In this document: piece by piece, positions 56,248 through 64,000 of the stretch
How the letters are laid out: every line of letters begins with the position of its first letter
Position numbering within the stretch: the stretch's first letter is position 1
NCBI RefSeq assembly: GCF_000485595.1
Contig: NW_014577072.1
Span: 219,233-283,232 of the forward strand
Source: Priapulus caudatus
Taxonomy: Eukaryota > Priapulida > Priapulimorpha > Priapulimorphida > Priapulidae
DNA length: 64,000 bases
Reading direction: 5' to 3'
Notes under the pieces: model-generated
The model's database searches: none
Told to the model about the DNA's origin: nothing
What the model saw: only the letters and a program-made list of their open reading frames with translations
Translations under genes and position numbers: made by a program

Positions 56248-57008
56248 GCATGTTGCTGTACACGCGATTGCGATTCACCGGTAACCTCATCAGCAGCTGC
56301 CAACTGTGGTTTTCAGATTGCTGTTCATATCACAGCCACTGCGCAGCACGCCCGCTCAACCTGTCAATAGTTGCTTCTCACGTAGGGCCCGTTCGTTTCA
56401 TTTCGTCGCACAAATTTACACCGACAAAGCCGCTCATCGCTCCGTGTTCACGTGCGACACAGTTTTAACAAGTTTAACACGGACAGCATTACGTACCGTT
56501 GAGTTCCAGTTGCTCGTGAATTACAGTACAGTGCCAGTTCTGCGCACCAATCTGAAAACCATGATTGTTATAGAATTAAGTGCAACTAGAAAGCATTTCG
56601 ACACGTGCGAATGCCTCATTGACGTAACTCTGTGACTGCACCTACATTGCTATATTAGAAATTTATGCAGCACAGTGTGTGCGCGCGCATGCGTGCGTGC
56701 GCGCGTGCGTGCGTGCGTACGTGTGTGGGATGTGTGAGTGGATTAGCTGGAGCAGGGCGGCGTAATTGAACGCTTACAGGGTAAATGTTAATAATTATCT
56801 AATGTGCCAATGTTTGGTTCAGTTGATGTTAAGAGTATCAGTATAGCTCTCTGCGATGGCAGGTCTTCGACACACACATATGCACACTCGCATCTACTTG
56901 CTCTGGTTAGACATTACTGAAATTAGAGAGGAAACTTGTCGACTATATAACACAAGGAAATATTCGCAAACACATTTTAATGGTTGCAATATTTATCTGC
57001 TCTTGCAG
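56248..57008 (+). other. prdm3/16: GC-AG intron, 761 bp, within zinc finger 4
   Basis: The donor reads AAG|GCATGT and the acceptor CTCTTGCAG|GT, phase 0. No GT near the donor preserves the frame: using GTTGCT five bases later would add four bases and shift out of frame. GC-AG introns are spliced by the major spliceosome but have weaker donors and are often alternatively used. A GTGC run lies at 56676-56729. Confidence 0.85.
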
Positions 57009-57167
57009 GTATTCACTGACGCTAGTAATCTGCAGAGGCACATCCGCACGCAGCATGTGGGAGCGCGCTCGCATACATGTCTGGAATGTGGCAAGGCGTT
57101 TGCCACGTCCAGTGGACTGAAGCAACACACTCACATACACAGCAGCGTGAAACCTTTCCAGTGTGAG
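57009..57167 (+). CDS. prdm3/16: PRDM3/16 exon: rest of finger 4, finger 5, start of finger 6
   Basis: A phase 0-0 exon of 53 residues. [20 protein letters not shown] completes finger 4 (human [20 protein letters not shown]). [19 protein letters not shown] gives finger 5, and VKPFQCE opens finger 6, which continues in the next exon. The donor is GAG|GTATGT. These fingers belong to the N-terminal cluster, which in vertebrate EVI1 recognises a GATA-like sequence. Confidence 0.95.
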
Positions 57168-57461
57168 GTATGTGACTCTGCAGGCTTCTAGTCTTGTCAG
57201 ACCTGATTGCGTGCATTCAGTTGGTCATCCTGCTCTGAAAAACGTCCCTGCATGTTAGCGAGGTCTCCTTCCTCATTTTGGTACAAATTGGACCTGCAGT
57301 TCAAGACTGTATTAACTGAAGATGCATGTTAGCAGGGAGCTTGATTATTAGGCCTTCCAATTCATTGGCATTTGAAGTGCTTACATTGACTTGCTGGCAG
57401 CGATCATTAACAGTAACGGTTGCAACATGCTTACTAAATTTGTTCTTGTTATGTCTTTTAG
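57168..57461 (+). other. prdm3/16: Intron, 294 bp, within zinc finger 6
   Basis: GTATGT donor and ATGTCTTTTAG acceptor, phase 0. Confidence 0.92.
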
Positions 57462-59576
57462 GTGTGTCTGAAGGCATACACACAGTTCTCCAATCTCTGT
57501 CGTCACAAGCGCATGCATGCTGACTGTCGCACCCGCATCAAGTGCAAAGACTGCGGCCAGTCCTTCTCCACGGTGACGTCGCTTAGCAAGCACAAGCGCT
57601 TCTGTGAGGGGGCGCTGCGCCATGGACTTCCGCCATACTTCCCCAGCGTTCCATCGTCTGAGAAGTCTCCGATTGGTGGGCCACCCTCCACATCACATCC
57701 CTACCCGAATCTTTATGGGATCCGTCCAAACTTTCCCCTGTTCCCAATGGGTTATCCGTTCATGCCACCTCACATGCTACCTTTCCCATCCCAACTACAT
57801 GCACCACGCTTCATACCACATTCAACAACTTCCTCAATAAGTCCAGGTCATCTGCACGAGAGTAAGCCACCACGCATGCAGGCCGCCCCGAAAGGAAGCG
57901 AAGGCTCGGAGGTGAGCGAACTGTCGGATCTCAGCTCACCCGGAGGCAGCAGTGCTGATACCAGCATCGAATCTGACGCCGAGAGCGAAGGCGATAAGAA
58001 GGAGAGAAAGGCGGGCGAGGTGAAGCCAGCACCGATCCTCACGCAGGCTCTCTTGCAGCAGCGGAGCGCACACCCTATGTTCTCATCCACACTCTCGTCA
58101 CCTCGACGTGCAGATGGCAAGACATATATACCAAGAGAGCGGGCGTTCGACCTGACGAAAAAGAGTGAGGAATCCCCACTTGATCTGAGTGTGAAGAAGC
58201 CGTCCTTCACTCAGGAGCAACACAAGACGCACATCTTCGGAAGCAAGCAATTGAGCATGGAAGGAAAGCGCCCCGTGAAGCCAGTCGCTCCTCCTCCGCA
58301 GCCTCCGGCAGCTCGCCCATCGGTCGAACGGTTTCTGAGGCCGGAGAGCAGCCAGACGGTCGCACCCAGCATGTCCATTCCCAGTCTGTCCTCTGGTAGT
58401 CTGGCTGGACTTCAGTTCCCGGGCAGGTTCCCGTTTGCACCGCGGTTCCCTTTTCCCAACCCGGCACTGATGAACATCAACAACATCAACTTGGAGATGC
58501 TGCGCAAACAGTTTGAGATTAACAGACCACCGATGATGTCAGATGCGATGCGTTTTCCTGAAAGGCCCATGCAGTTTTCGCCCTATGCCATAAATGGCGC
58601 TAAGCAGAAGGAGCGTTACGGCTGCAAGTATTGCGGCAAGATTTTCCCGCGGTCAGCTAACCTCACTCGTCACCTGCGCACTCACACGGGGGAGCAGCCC
58701 TACAAGTGCAAGTACTGCGAGCGATCATTCAGCATCTCCTCTAACCTACAGCGCCACGTCAGGAACATCCACAACAAGGAGAAGCCGTTCAAGTGTCCGC
58801 TGTGTGACCGCTGCTTCGGCCAGCAGACGAATCTTGACCGGCATCTGAAGAAGCACGAGACGGAGGGACCCAATTTCACTGGGTATTCACCGGATTCGAA
58901 CCTCGACGAGAAAGACGAGAGCTATTTCACGGAAATTCGCAACTTTATCGGCAAGGTGACGGAGAAGGACCAGGAGGCGCACAGTAATCTCGACACGAAC
59001 TTCTCGCTCATCGACCAGATTGAGAAGAAGACTTTCATCGACCGCACGTCTAGTCCCGAGCGAGACGCAGAGAGCATGTCAATCAAAACCAACTCGTCGA
59101 TCGACGACGATGAGGAAGCCGAGCCACTGCCAAAGCGCGCACACGTCGACGAGCGAAACAACAACAACTCGCCGGTGGTGGGCAGCAGGAAGCAGGACAT
59201 GCTGTCTCCGCACGGCTCTCTGAAGTCCCCAGCTCCCGCCCCGCAGGCGCCCTCCAGATCTGACCTTCAGGCGACCATGCTGCGCGAGCAACTCAACCGA
59301 AGTCCCGACTCGACCCGGCAAAACCCTCTTGCCGAGAAGCTGGGCAGCTATGGCAACATCTACGAGTTGATGCTAGGCAAGGCGACGACGTGCGCTATCT
59401 GCCAGAAGGACTTTGCGTCACCCGCGAAGCTGTACGTCCATTTCCAAGAGCTGCACAGTGACTTCAAAGCGTTCTCGTTCTGTGACGCGATGCCCGTGCC
59501 TGTGCCAGTGCCAGCGGGAGCTGTTAGCACCAGTTTGCAGAATGGTCACGGTGAACAGAAGGTACTTACGACATAG
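57462..59576 (+). CDS. prdm3/16: PRDM3/16 large terminal exon: fingers 6-7, linker, fingers 8-10, C-terminal finger, stop
   Basis: A 2,115-base exon of 704 codons ending in TAG (59574-59576). In order it encodes the rest of finger 6 ([19 protein letters not shown]) and finger 7 (C2[21 protein letters not shown]...FC). A Pro-rich linker of about 300 residues carries AFDLT (58143-58157) and PLDLS (58176-58190), which are CtBP-binding motifs in this family. Three C2H2 fingers follow (58618-58860, with [20 protein letters not shown] and [15 protein letters not shown] almost identical to human), then [19 protein letters not shown], also conserved. An acidic/Ser-rich stretch leads to a further C2H2-like finger (59391-59456). 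An AAG|GTACTT at 59562 could act as an alternative donor to an unseen exon. Confidence 0.96.
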   Translation: MCLKAYTQFSNLCRHKRMHADCRTRIKCKDCGQSFSTVTSLSKHKRFCEGALRHGLPPYFPSVPSSEKSPIGGPPSTSHPYPNLYGIRPNFPLFPMGYPFMPPHMLPFPSQLHAPRFIPHSTTSSISPGHLHESKPPRMQAAPKGSEGSEVSELSDLSSPGGSSADTSIESDAESEGDKKERKAGEVKPAPILTQALLQQRSAHPMFSSTLSSPRRADGKTYIPRERAFDLTKKSEESPLDLSVKKPSFTQEQHKTHIFGSKQLSMEGKRPVKPVAPPPQPPAARPSVERFLRPESSQTVAPSMSIPSLSSGSLAGLQFPGRFPFAPRFPFPNPALMNINNINLEMLRKQFEINRPPMMSDAMRFPERPMQFSPYAINGAKQKERYGCKYCGKIFPRSANLTRHLRTHTGEQPYKCKYCERSFSISSNLQRHVRNIHNKEKPFKCPLCDRCFGQQTNLDRHLKKHETEGPNFTGYSPDSNLDEKDESYFTEIRNFIGKVTEKDQEAHSNLDTNFSLIDQIEKKTFIDRTSSPERDAESMSIKTNSSIDDDEEAEPLPKRAHVDERNNNNSPVVGSRKQDMLSPHGSLKSPAPAPQAPSRSDLQATMLREQLNRSPDSTRQNPLAEKLGSYGNIYELMLGKATTCAICQKDFASPAKLYVHFQELHSDFKAFSFCDAMPVPVPVPAGAVSTSLQNGHGEQKVLTT

Positions 59577-61854
59577 AAATAGTATGTGAAGAGTTTTTGA
59601 GGGCAACAACGCGGAAAATCTCTACACAGTTGCCGTCTGATGTGGCGCACACACAGTAGGTTGTAAATGGCTATATTCTGCAGACATCATTTAATATTGG
59701 TGAATGGATAATATGTTGAGTTTAAAATAGCTGTTCTGAGGTATATATATAGTGCAGCCTATTTAAACTGTTGTGTACAGTGGTATCTGGTTCAGCGTTG
59801 ACCAATCTATTTTAGACGCGCACCGTATTAGCACGTACACGTCCTCTCCGTAGAATACATATATTATGTCGAATTCAGTATTGTTTGCTCAGGTACTGTC
59901 GCTGCTGCGCCTCACATCGCAGGTGATGATCGTTGACTCTATCGCGTTGTAAATTGCGGATCGGTGTCAGTGAGCAAACCGCGAGGCTGTCGCCACGATG
60001 AAACGCGTGACGACGTCGGCGACGTGTCCAACAGTAGGTTGACACGCCTCGGTGCGCTCTTGCGAGGCAGCTATGAATTAAAAAATGTGATTCCTTATGG
60101 AAGCCGAGTCTTGTGCACCAAGCACATGCGTATCGTAGCAGTCAGTAGTAGGTATAGAGAACGACTACTCCTCCTTGCGAGGGATTCCTGTATCGTAGCG
60201 TTTTATCGAGTTGCTAACGGCTGGTTTCCGCATGACACTTTGGTGCTATCACCAAGCAGTCAACTTGGAGTGCTGCTCCAGGATAGGACGAGATGCTGTC
60301 AGATGCATGTACAGTAGATGTACCTAATCGTTTCTCAATTTGTACAGTTGTGTGTCGGCTATACATTTTGACAGTTAAATGACAATGAGTATATTATATT
60401 AAAGTAATTAATAACTCTCATGATAAATCACGTTTCATGTAAATTTTTATGCAGTAACTTATAGCGTTTGAAAGTTATGTGTAATGTTTTCGTTAAGGTT
60501 AATGATACATCGTAATCACCGCGTATTGCACTACGTAGACCTAATTAGTAGCTAATTGTGGTAAATATACATGGGTAGCACGGATCACTCTTGCGTTAAT
60601 TACTGATGCGTTTCCAAAAATATATATGTATTTGGAAAATATCAAAGAAGTTTAATTGCGTGTCTGTGCGTTTATAATCAGGATCAACATTGTTTTGTCA
60701 TACAAGCCAGTTGCCCGCAATGCACATGTAGGGAGATACTAAAGGCGTGGCTTTAAGTAGCGTGTGCCGGTGCCAGGATAGTTAGCTCTTTTGGTTTATT
60801 CTGTCTGAGCCTAAACTACAACACAATCATGACTTCATTTATGCACCATTTTAAAGCCGGATATTTTTTATATTTGTTTTTTTTTGATAGGGTAGGTGAC
60901 TGTAGTGTGTTGCTTGAACAAATATTTTCTAGTCTTGAATGTTGAATGCTCGCGCGCGTGTACCCGGCCTATGTCCCTGCTTGGTTGTACAATTACTGGT
61001 TTTAGTTGTCCACGTATGGATCACAATAATTAATGGTCATTAGTTAGATAACTAGGCACCGGGGAATTTCCTTTTTAGTTTGCTTGTTACTTTCTACTTT
61101 TAATTTATGTGCAGATCGCGATCTGTGTTTCAGCGGTGTTTCGATTTCTTCGGGCGTGTGTTTTCGTTCCTATTCATATCCAGTTTTGTGTTGATCACCT
61201 TTCTTATCGCAACTGGTGCTAGGAAAGTTTATAACTGACAGAATCCGTTTATAATGCGAGTATCGTCGAGCTATTTTCGTTCATCGTCAGCCGAGAGCAA
61301 ATATCCGGTAGGCGTTGTGTACAACCAGGTTCATGTGTGTTTGCAGGAGGGTGTATATCCCGATGCGGTGAAGTTTAGAAGTTTGTCTTGGATGCGTGTT
61401 GCTCGGCCATCTTGTTGCGCACAGCAGCGTGCTGGCTGTGTGCGCTATCGGTTCAGTGTGTATCTATATGTGCGTCATGAATAATGTTAATCCGTTTTAG
61501 AAATGTATCTTGTTTAACTATATCGGTGACCGCGTGTAGAAAGGTGCATTTGCTACCCAATATACATACACTTACAAGTACGTGAGTTTTATAAATATTG
61601 AACAGACACGGGGTATGAATGTCACACATTTGTTATATTACAAGTCCTTTCGTTGCCACCTTCCGACCCTCTCCCTCCAAATGCAAACCATTAATTGGCT
61701 TAAGCCGAACGTATTTATGCTGCTGAGTACTATATCGGTGTTTAACCCGAGCCGCCACTAACAGGATTTACACTGGAGGTTTATGGCAACAAAAGGCTTT
61801 GACCAATCATAGTTGTTTTCATCGTGTTAATGAATCGAAAATGTTGAGTGTTTG

Positions 61855-61855
<1 letters not shown>

Positions 61856-61891
<36 letters not shown>
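61856..61891. repeat. (TTA)n microsatellite
   Basis: About twelve pure ATT units. Confidence 0.95.
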
Positions 61892-61893
<2 letters not shown>

Positions 61894-61961
61894 ATTATAG
61901 TTATAATTCCAGTACTGAGTAAACATAAATTATACATAAATTGTGTAGAATGTTTCGGATG

Positions 61962-61967
61962 AATAAA
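61962..61967 (+). terminator. prdm3/16: Candidate polyadenylation signal AATAAA
   Basis: A canonical hexamer 2.4 kb after the stop codon with a downstream GT-rich element at about 61986-62007. Without transcript data its use is unproven. Confidence 0.4.
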
Positions 61968-62023
61968 TCTGTGTAAACTGTAATAATATGTTGTACGTTG
62001 TGTTACATCAATCCTTTAATTGG

Positions 62024-62210
62024 AATGGATGGATGGATGGTTAGGTGGATGGTTGGATTGATTGATGGATGGCTGGCTGGATGGATGAATGCACGGATTG
62101 ACAGACGGACGTTCGGACGGACGGAAGGGCGGAGAAATAGATGGATAGAAAGAAATATAGCTAGCAGGACAGACAGACAGCCGGACGGAGGGGCGTGGGG
62201 CCGAACAAGC
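62024..62210. repeat. (GGAT)n/(GACG)n degenerate tetranucleotide satellite
   Basis: GGATGGATGG runs grade into GACGGACG and GACAGACAG variants. Related GGTAGGTAGG continues at 62304-62325. Confidence 0.85.
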
Positions 62211-62590
62211 GGGCTGACGGACAGGCAGCCCGACAATACGCTAGAAAGTATTAAGGATAGAATAGGTGGTAGGTTGTGAGGACGGGTGGTTGATTGGGTG
62301 GATTGGTAGGTAGGTAGGTAGGTTGTGGGAGTGGTTGCTAGCTATGTATATAAATAGCTGGGTGGATGGATCAATGAACGTGCGTGTGTGTAGAAAGACA
62401 GATGGATAGATGGTTTACAATAATTATATACGTTTATTATCCCTTGTTATTTTCCCTCGTGCTGCTTCATCAAGCTAGCGCAGCTTAATGACTGCAGTCA
62501 CTTTTCCAGTGCATGACTACTTATCGTTTCAGTGGATGTGTTTCTCATACCTGAGTAAATGGCTTCACCACTTGGTTGTCACAATGGGGT

Positions 62591-62953
62591 TCAACATACA
62601 ATACGGTAATGGGCATCCACGAGAGTTATTATTTTCCCTTGATATTCAATAATTGATATCTTAATGAGCGTGCAACAAAGGCGAATTCGTGCACCTGATA
62701 TGGCAGCGTGCAGAGCAATGAAGGCAGCATAAAAACAACAAAGGCAACCACTTAGCCCATTCAAGCCATCCCAACCACCGGCTTTGATCGCATGTTCGTA
62801 TCGAAATGCAACAGGATGTGAGCGGAGAGCGTTCAGGAAGTCGCCGGCGTGATTGTTATAGATCTCAGCTTGTGCTGCTCCGCGAACAACGTCGAAATGG
62901 ACCGGCTTCGGAAACTGAAGCCCGTTAAGAAGCAATAACTCTGCGGTCATCAA
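62591..62953 (-). other. Unassigned 120-codon open frame downstream of the gene
   Basis: It is an open frame with balanced, non-repetitive composition, including FPKPVHFDVVRGAAQAEIYN and HAIKAGGWDGLNGL. I recognise no family, and the length is possible by chance. A CCGCAG just after the ATG could be a splice acceptor, in which case it would be an exon of a neighbouring minus-strand gene. Confidence 0.15.
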
Positions 62954-63863
62954 ACGACTGACAAGAAAATGGCATTAGTGGGTTTATATGCGCTTTTACG
63001 TTGCGTTTATGTCCCCACATCAGGTGCGTGGCTCGCACAATGCTCGCTGAGGTTGCAACTGCCACTAAAAGAGGTTTCGCCGAGAGAAAAGTCGGCAGTA
63101 ACTTGACTTAAACGTCAGCCATTGAGAAGCGGTGCGTACTGCGCGGGTCCCCTACTCACGCGACGCCTGCGTTATTGTCTTCTTAATTGACCATAGAAAA
63201 TGGAAATGCATAGTCGCGCGCATTTAGCTAGAATGATCACAATACAACGCACGCGGGAAGCTGGCTGCCTATCGATCACCTAAAAGATCGATTTGATTTC
63301 ACTGCATTCAAACTGTTAAAAGGCGCTTGCTATTTCACGACGTCGCTGTAGTCTTGCGCGCGTGTGAGCTAAACATTTTATATTGAGGAGATGTCAATGT
63401 TAGAGCGACAGGCAATGACGCAGTGCGCGGTCACAGAGAGCTAATGGTTTTGGTTACACAAGTTTACCATCTTAGAGGACCTCAGTTATAAAGAATGCCG
63501 CTACGCATCATTTCCATGTAAACGTGATAATTCCGGAAATTGTCCAGGGAAAACAAACTACATAACTCTTTGTCATATCTTATGTCCTATGGAAGTTTTT
63601 AACCGAAACTGCGGCATGGAAAAAAACTCGGCTGGGAAGAAACTTGAAAGACGAGGGCTTTAAGCGCCATCACACCAGCCTTTTACAAACATTGCACACC
63701 GCGTATATTTTGTGTCCTGGATAACACACAATCGTATACCTTGGAAACTTTTCGCTGGTGGCGAATAGTTGAACAATGACTACAGATTTATACATGTGAG
63801 TTGCTATGGTCGTGCATACACGCCGTTAGAGTTCAGGCTTAGACACTGGCACGGCAGAGAAAT
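62954..63863. other. Downstream flank, no gene seen
   Basis: Unique sequence without a recognised exon, RNA gene or mobile element. Confidence 0.5.
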
Positions 63864-64000
63864 AGGAGAGGAGAGGAGAGAGGAGAGAGGAGAGAGGAGA
63901 GAGGAGAGAAGAGAGAAGAGAAAGAGATAAGAAGATGAAAAGAAAGAGAGAGAGAAGAGAGAGGAGAAGTAGGAAGAGGAAGAGAAGAGAGAGAGACGGA
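63864..64000. repeat. (GGAGA)n polypurine satellite, runs off the window
   Basis: GGAGAGGAGAG and GAGAAGAGA units, almost pure purine on the + strand, continue to the last base. Confidence 0.95.

Larger units (their letters stand above)
2783..61985 (+). other. prdm3/16: PRDM3/PRDM16-family gene, partial at the 5' end (gene span)
   Basis: This is a zinc-finger transcriptional regulator of the PRDM3 (MECOM/EVI1) and PRDM16 family, called hamlet in Drosophila. Seven coding exons join in frame: 2783-3192, 39608-39742, 55331-55439, 55595-55805, 56097-56247, 57009-57167 and 57462-59576. They total 3,290 bases, or about 1,096 residues, against roughly 1,240-1,280 in human MECOM and PRDM16. Domain order matches the family: PR domain, seven fingers, proline-rich repressor region with CtBP-type motifs, three fingers, acidic tail. 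Vertebrate members are nuclear, bind DNA through both finger clusters, recruit CtBP, and have been reported to methylate histone H3 lysine 9 through the PR domain. Having one gene where vertebrates have two fits a pre-duplication invertebrate orthologue. The 3' limit assumes cleavage shortly after the AATAAA at 61962. Confidence 0.9.
59577..61985 (+). other. prdm3/16: Probable 3' UTR of the PRDM3/16 gene
   Basis: No coding exon is seen after the stop. The first canonical AATAAA downstream is at 61962-61967, followed about 20 bases later by a GT-rich stretch (TGTTGTACGTTGTGTTAC), a good polyadenylation context. An ATTAAA at 60399-60404 is a possible earlier site. A TTA repeat at 61856-61891 lies within the stretch. 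Confidence 0.45.

Noticed and set aside
57848-58467. Minus-strand open frames opposite the large exon
   Set aside because: They are shadows of the GC-rich coding strand, which carries clear family motifs.

Overview
The window is animal genomic DNA carrying one recognisable protein-coding gene on the + strand: an invertebrate member of the PRDM3/PRDM16 family (vertebrate MECOM/EVI1 and PRDM16, Drosophila hamlet). It has seven coding exons between 2783 and 59576, every junction is in frame, and together they give about 1,096 residues plus an N-terminus that lies upstream of the window or was not recognised. The organism looks like a non-insect invertebrate bilaterian, possibly a spiralian. That is an inference from one family member, long introns, TTAGGG-type interstitial telomere repeats, and dense TG/CG and GA/CT microsatellites. 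No species can be named from the sequence.

Layout: 1-2782 is upstream or intronic DNA. 2783-3192 encodes the N-terminal half of the PR domain. A 36.4 kb intron follows (3193-39607), then a 135-base exon with the rest of the PR core (39608-39742), then a 15.6 kb intron (39743-55330). Five closely spaced exons (55331-59576) encode the end of the PR domain, seven N-terminal zinc fingers, a proline-rich linker with AFDLT and PLDLS CtBP-type motifs, three C-terminal zinc fingers, an acidic region and an additional C2H2-like finger. One junction appears to be a GC-AG intron. A long probable 3' UTR runs to an AATAAA at 61962-61967, followed by satellite-rich DNA.

The introns hold no other convincing gene, but they hold many small mobile-element relics. 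These are a family of tiny hairpin elements with TCAAGAG...CTCTTGA ends and direct-repeat flanks, a 762-bp foldback element with the same ends, two inverted-repeat elements that enclose telomere-type repeats, a MITE-like element, a nested palindrome and a decayed Helitron end on the minus strand. Long simple-sequence tracts are prominent throughout.

The most notable points are the PR domain split by giant introns next to a compact zinc-finger block; the GC-AG intron; a C-x1-C first finger; the extra C-terminal finger; a speculative alternative first exon at 50781-50957 that would splice in frame onto the finger block to give a protein lacking most of the PR domain; and the TCAAGAG hairpin family. 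All calls come from reading the sequence. No database search or alignment was run, and family comparisons rest on knowledge of vertebrate PRDM3/16.
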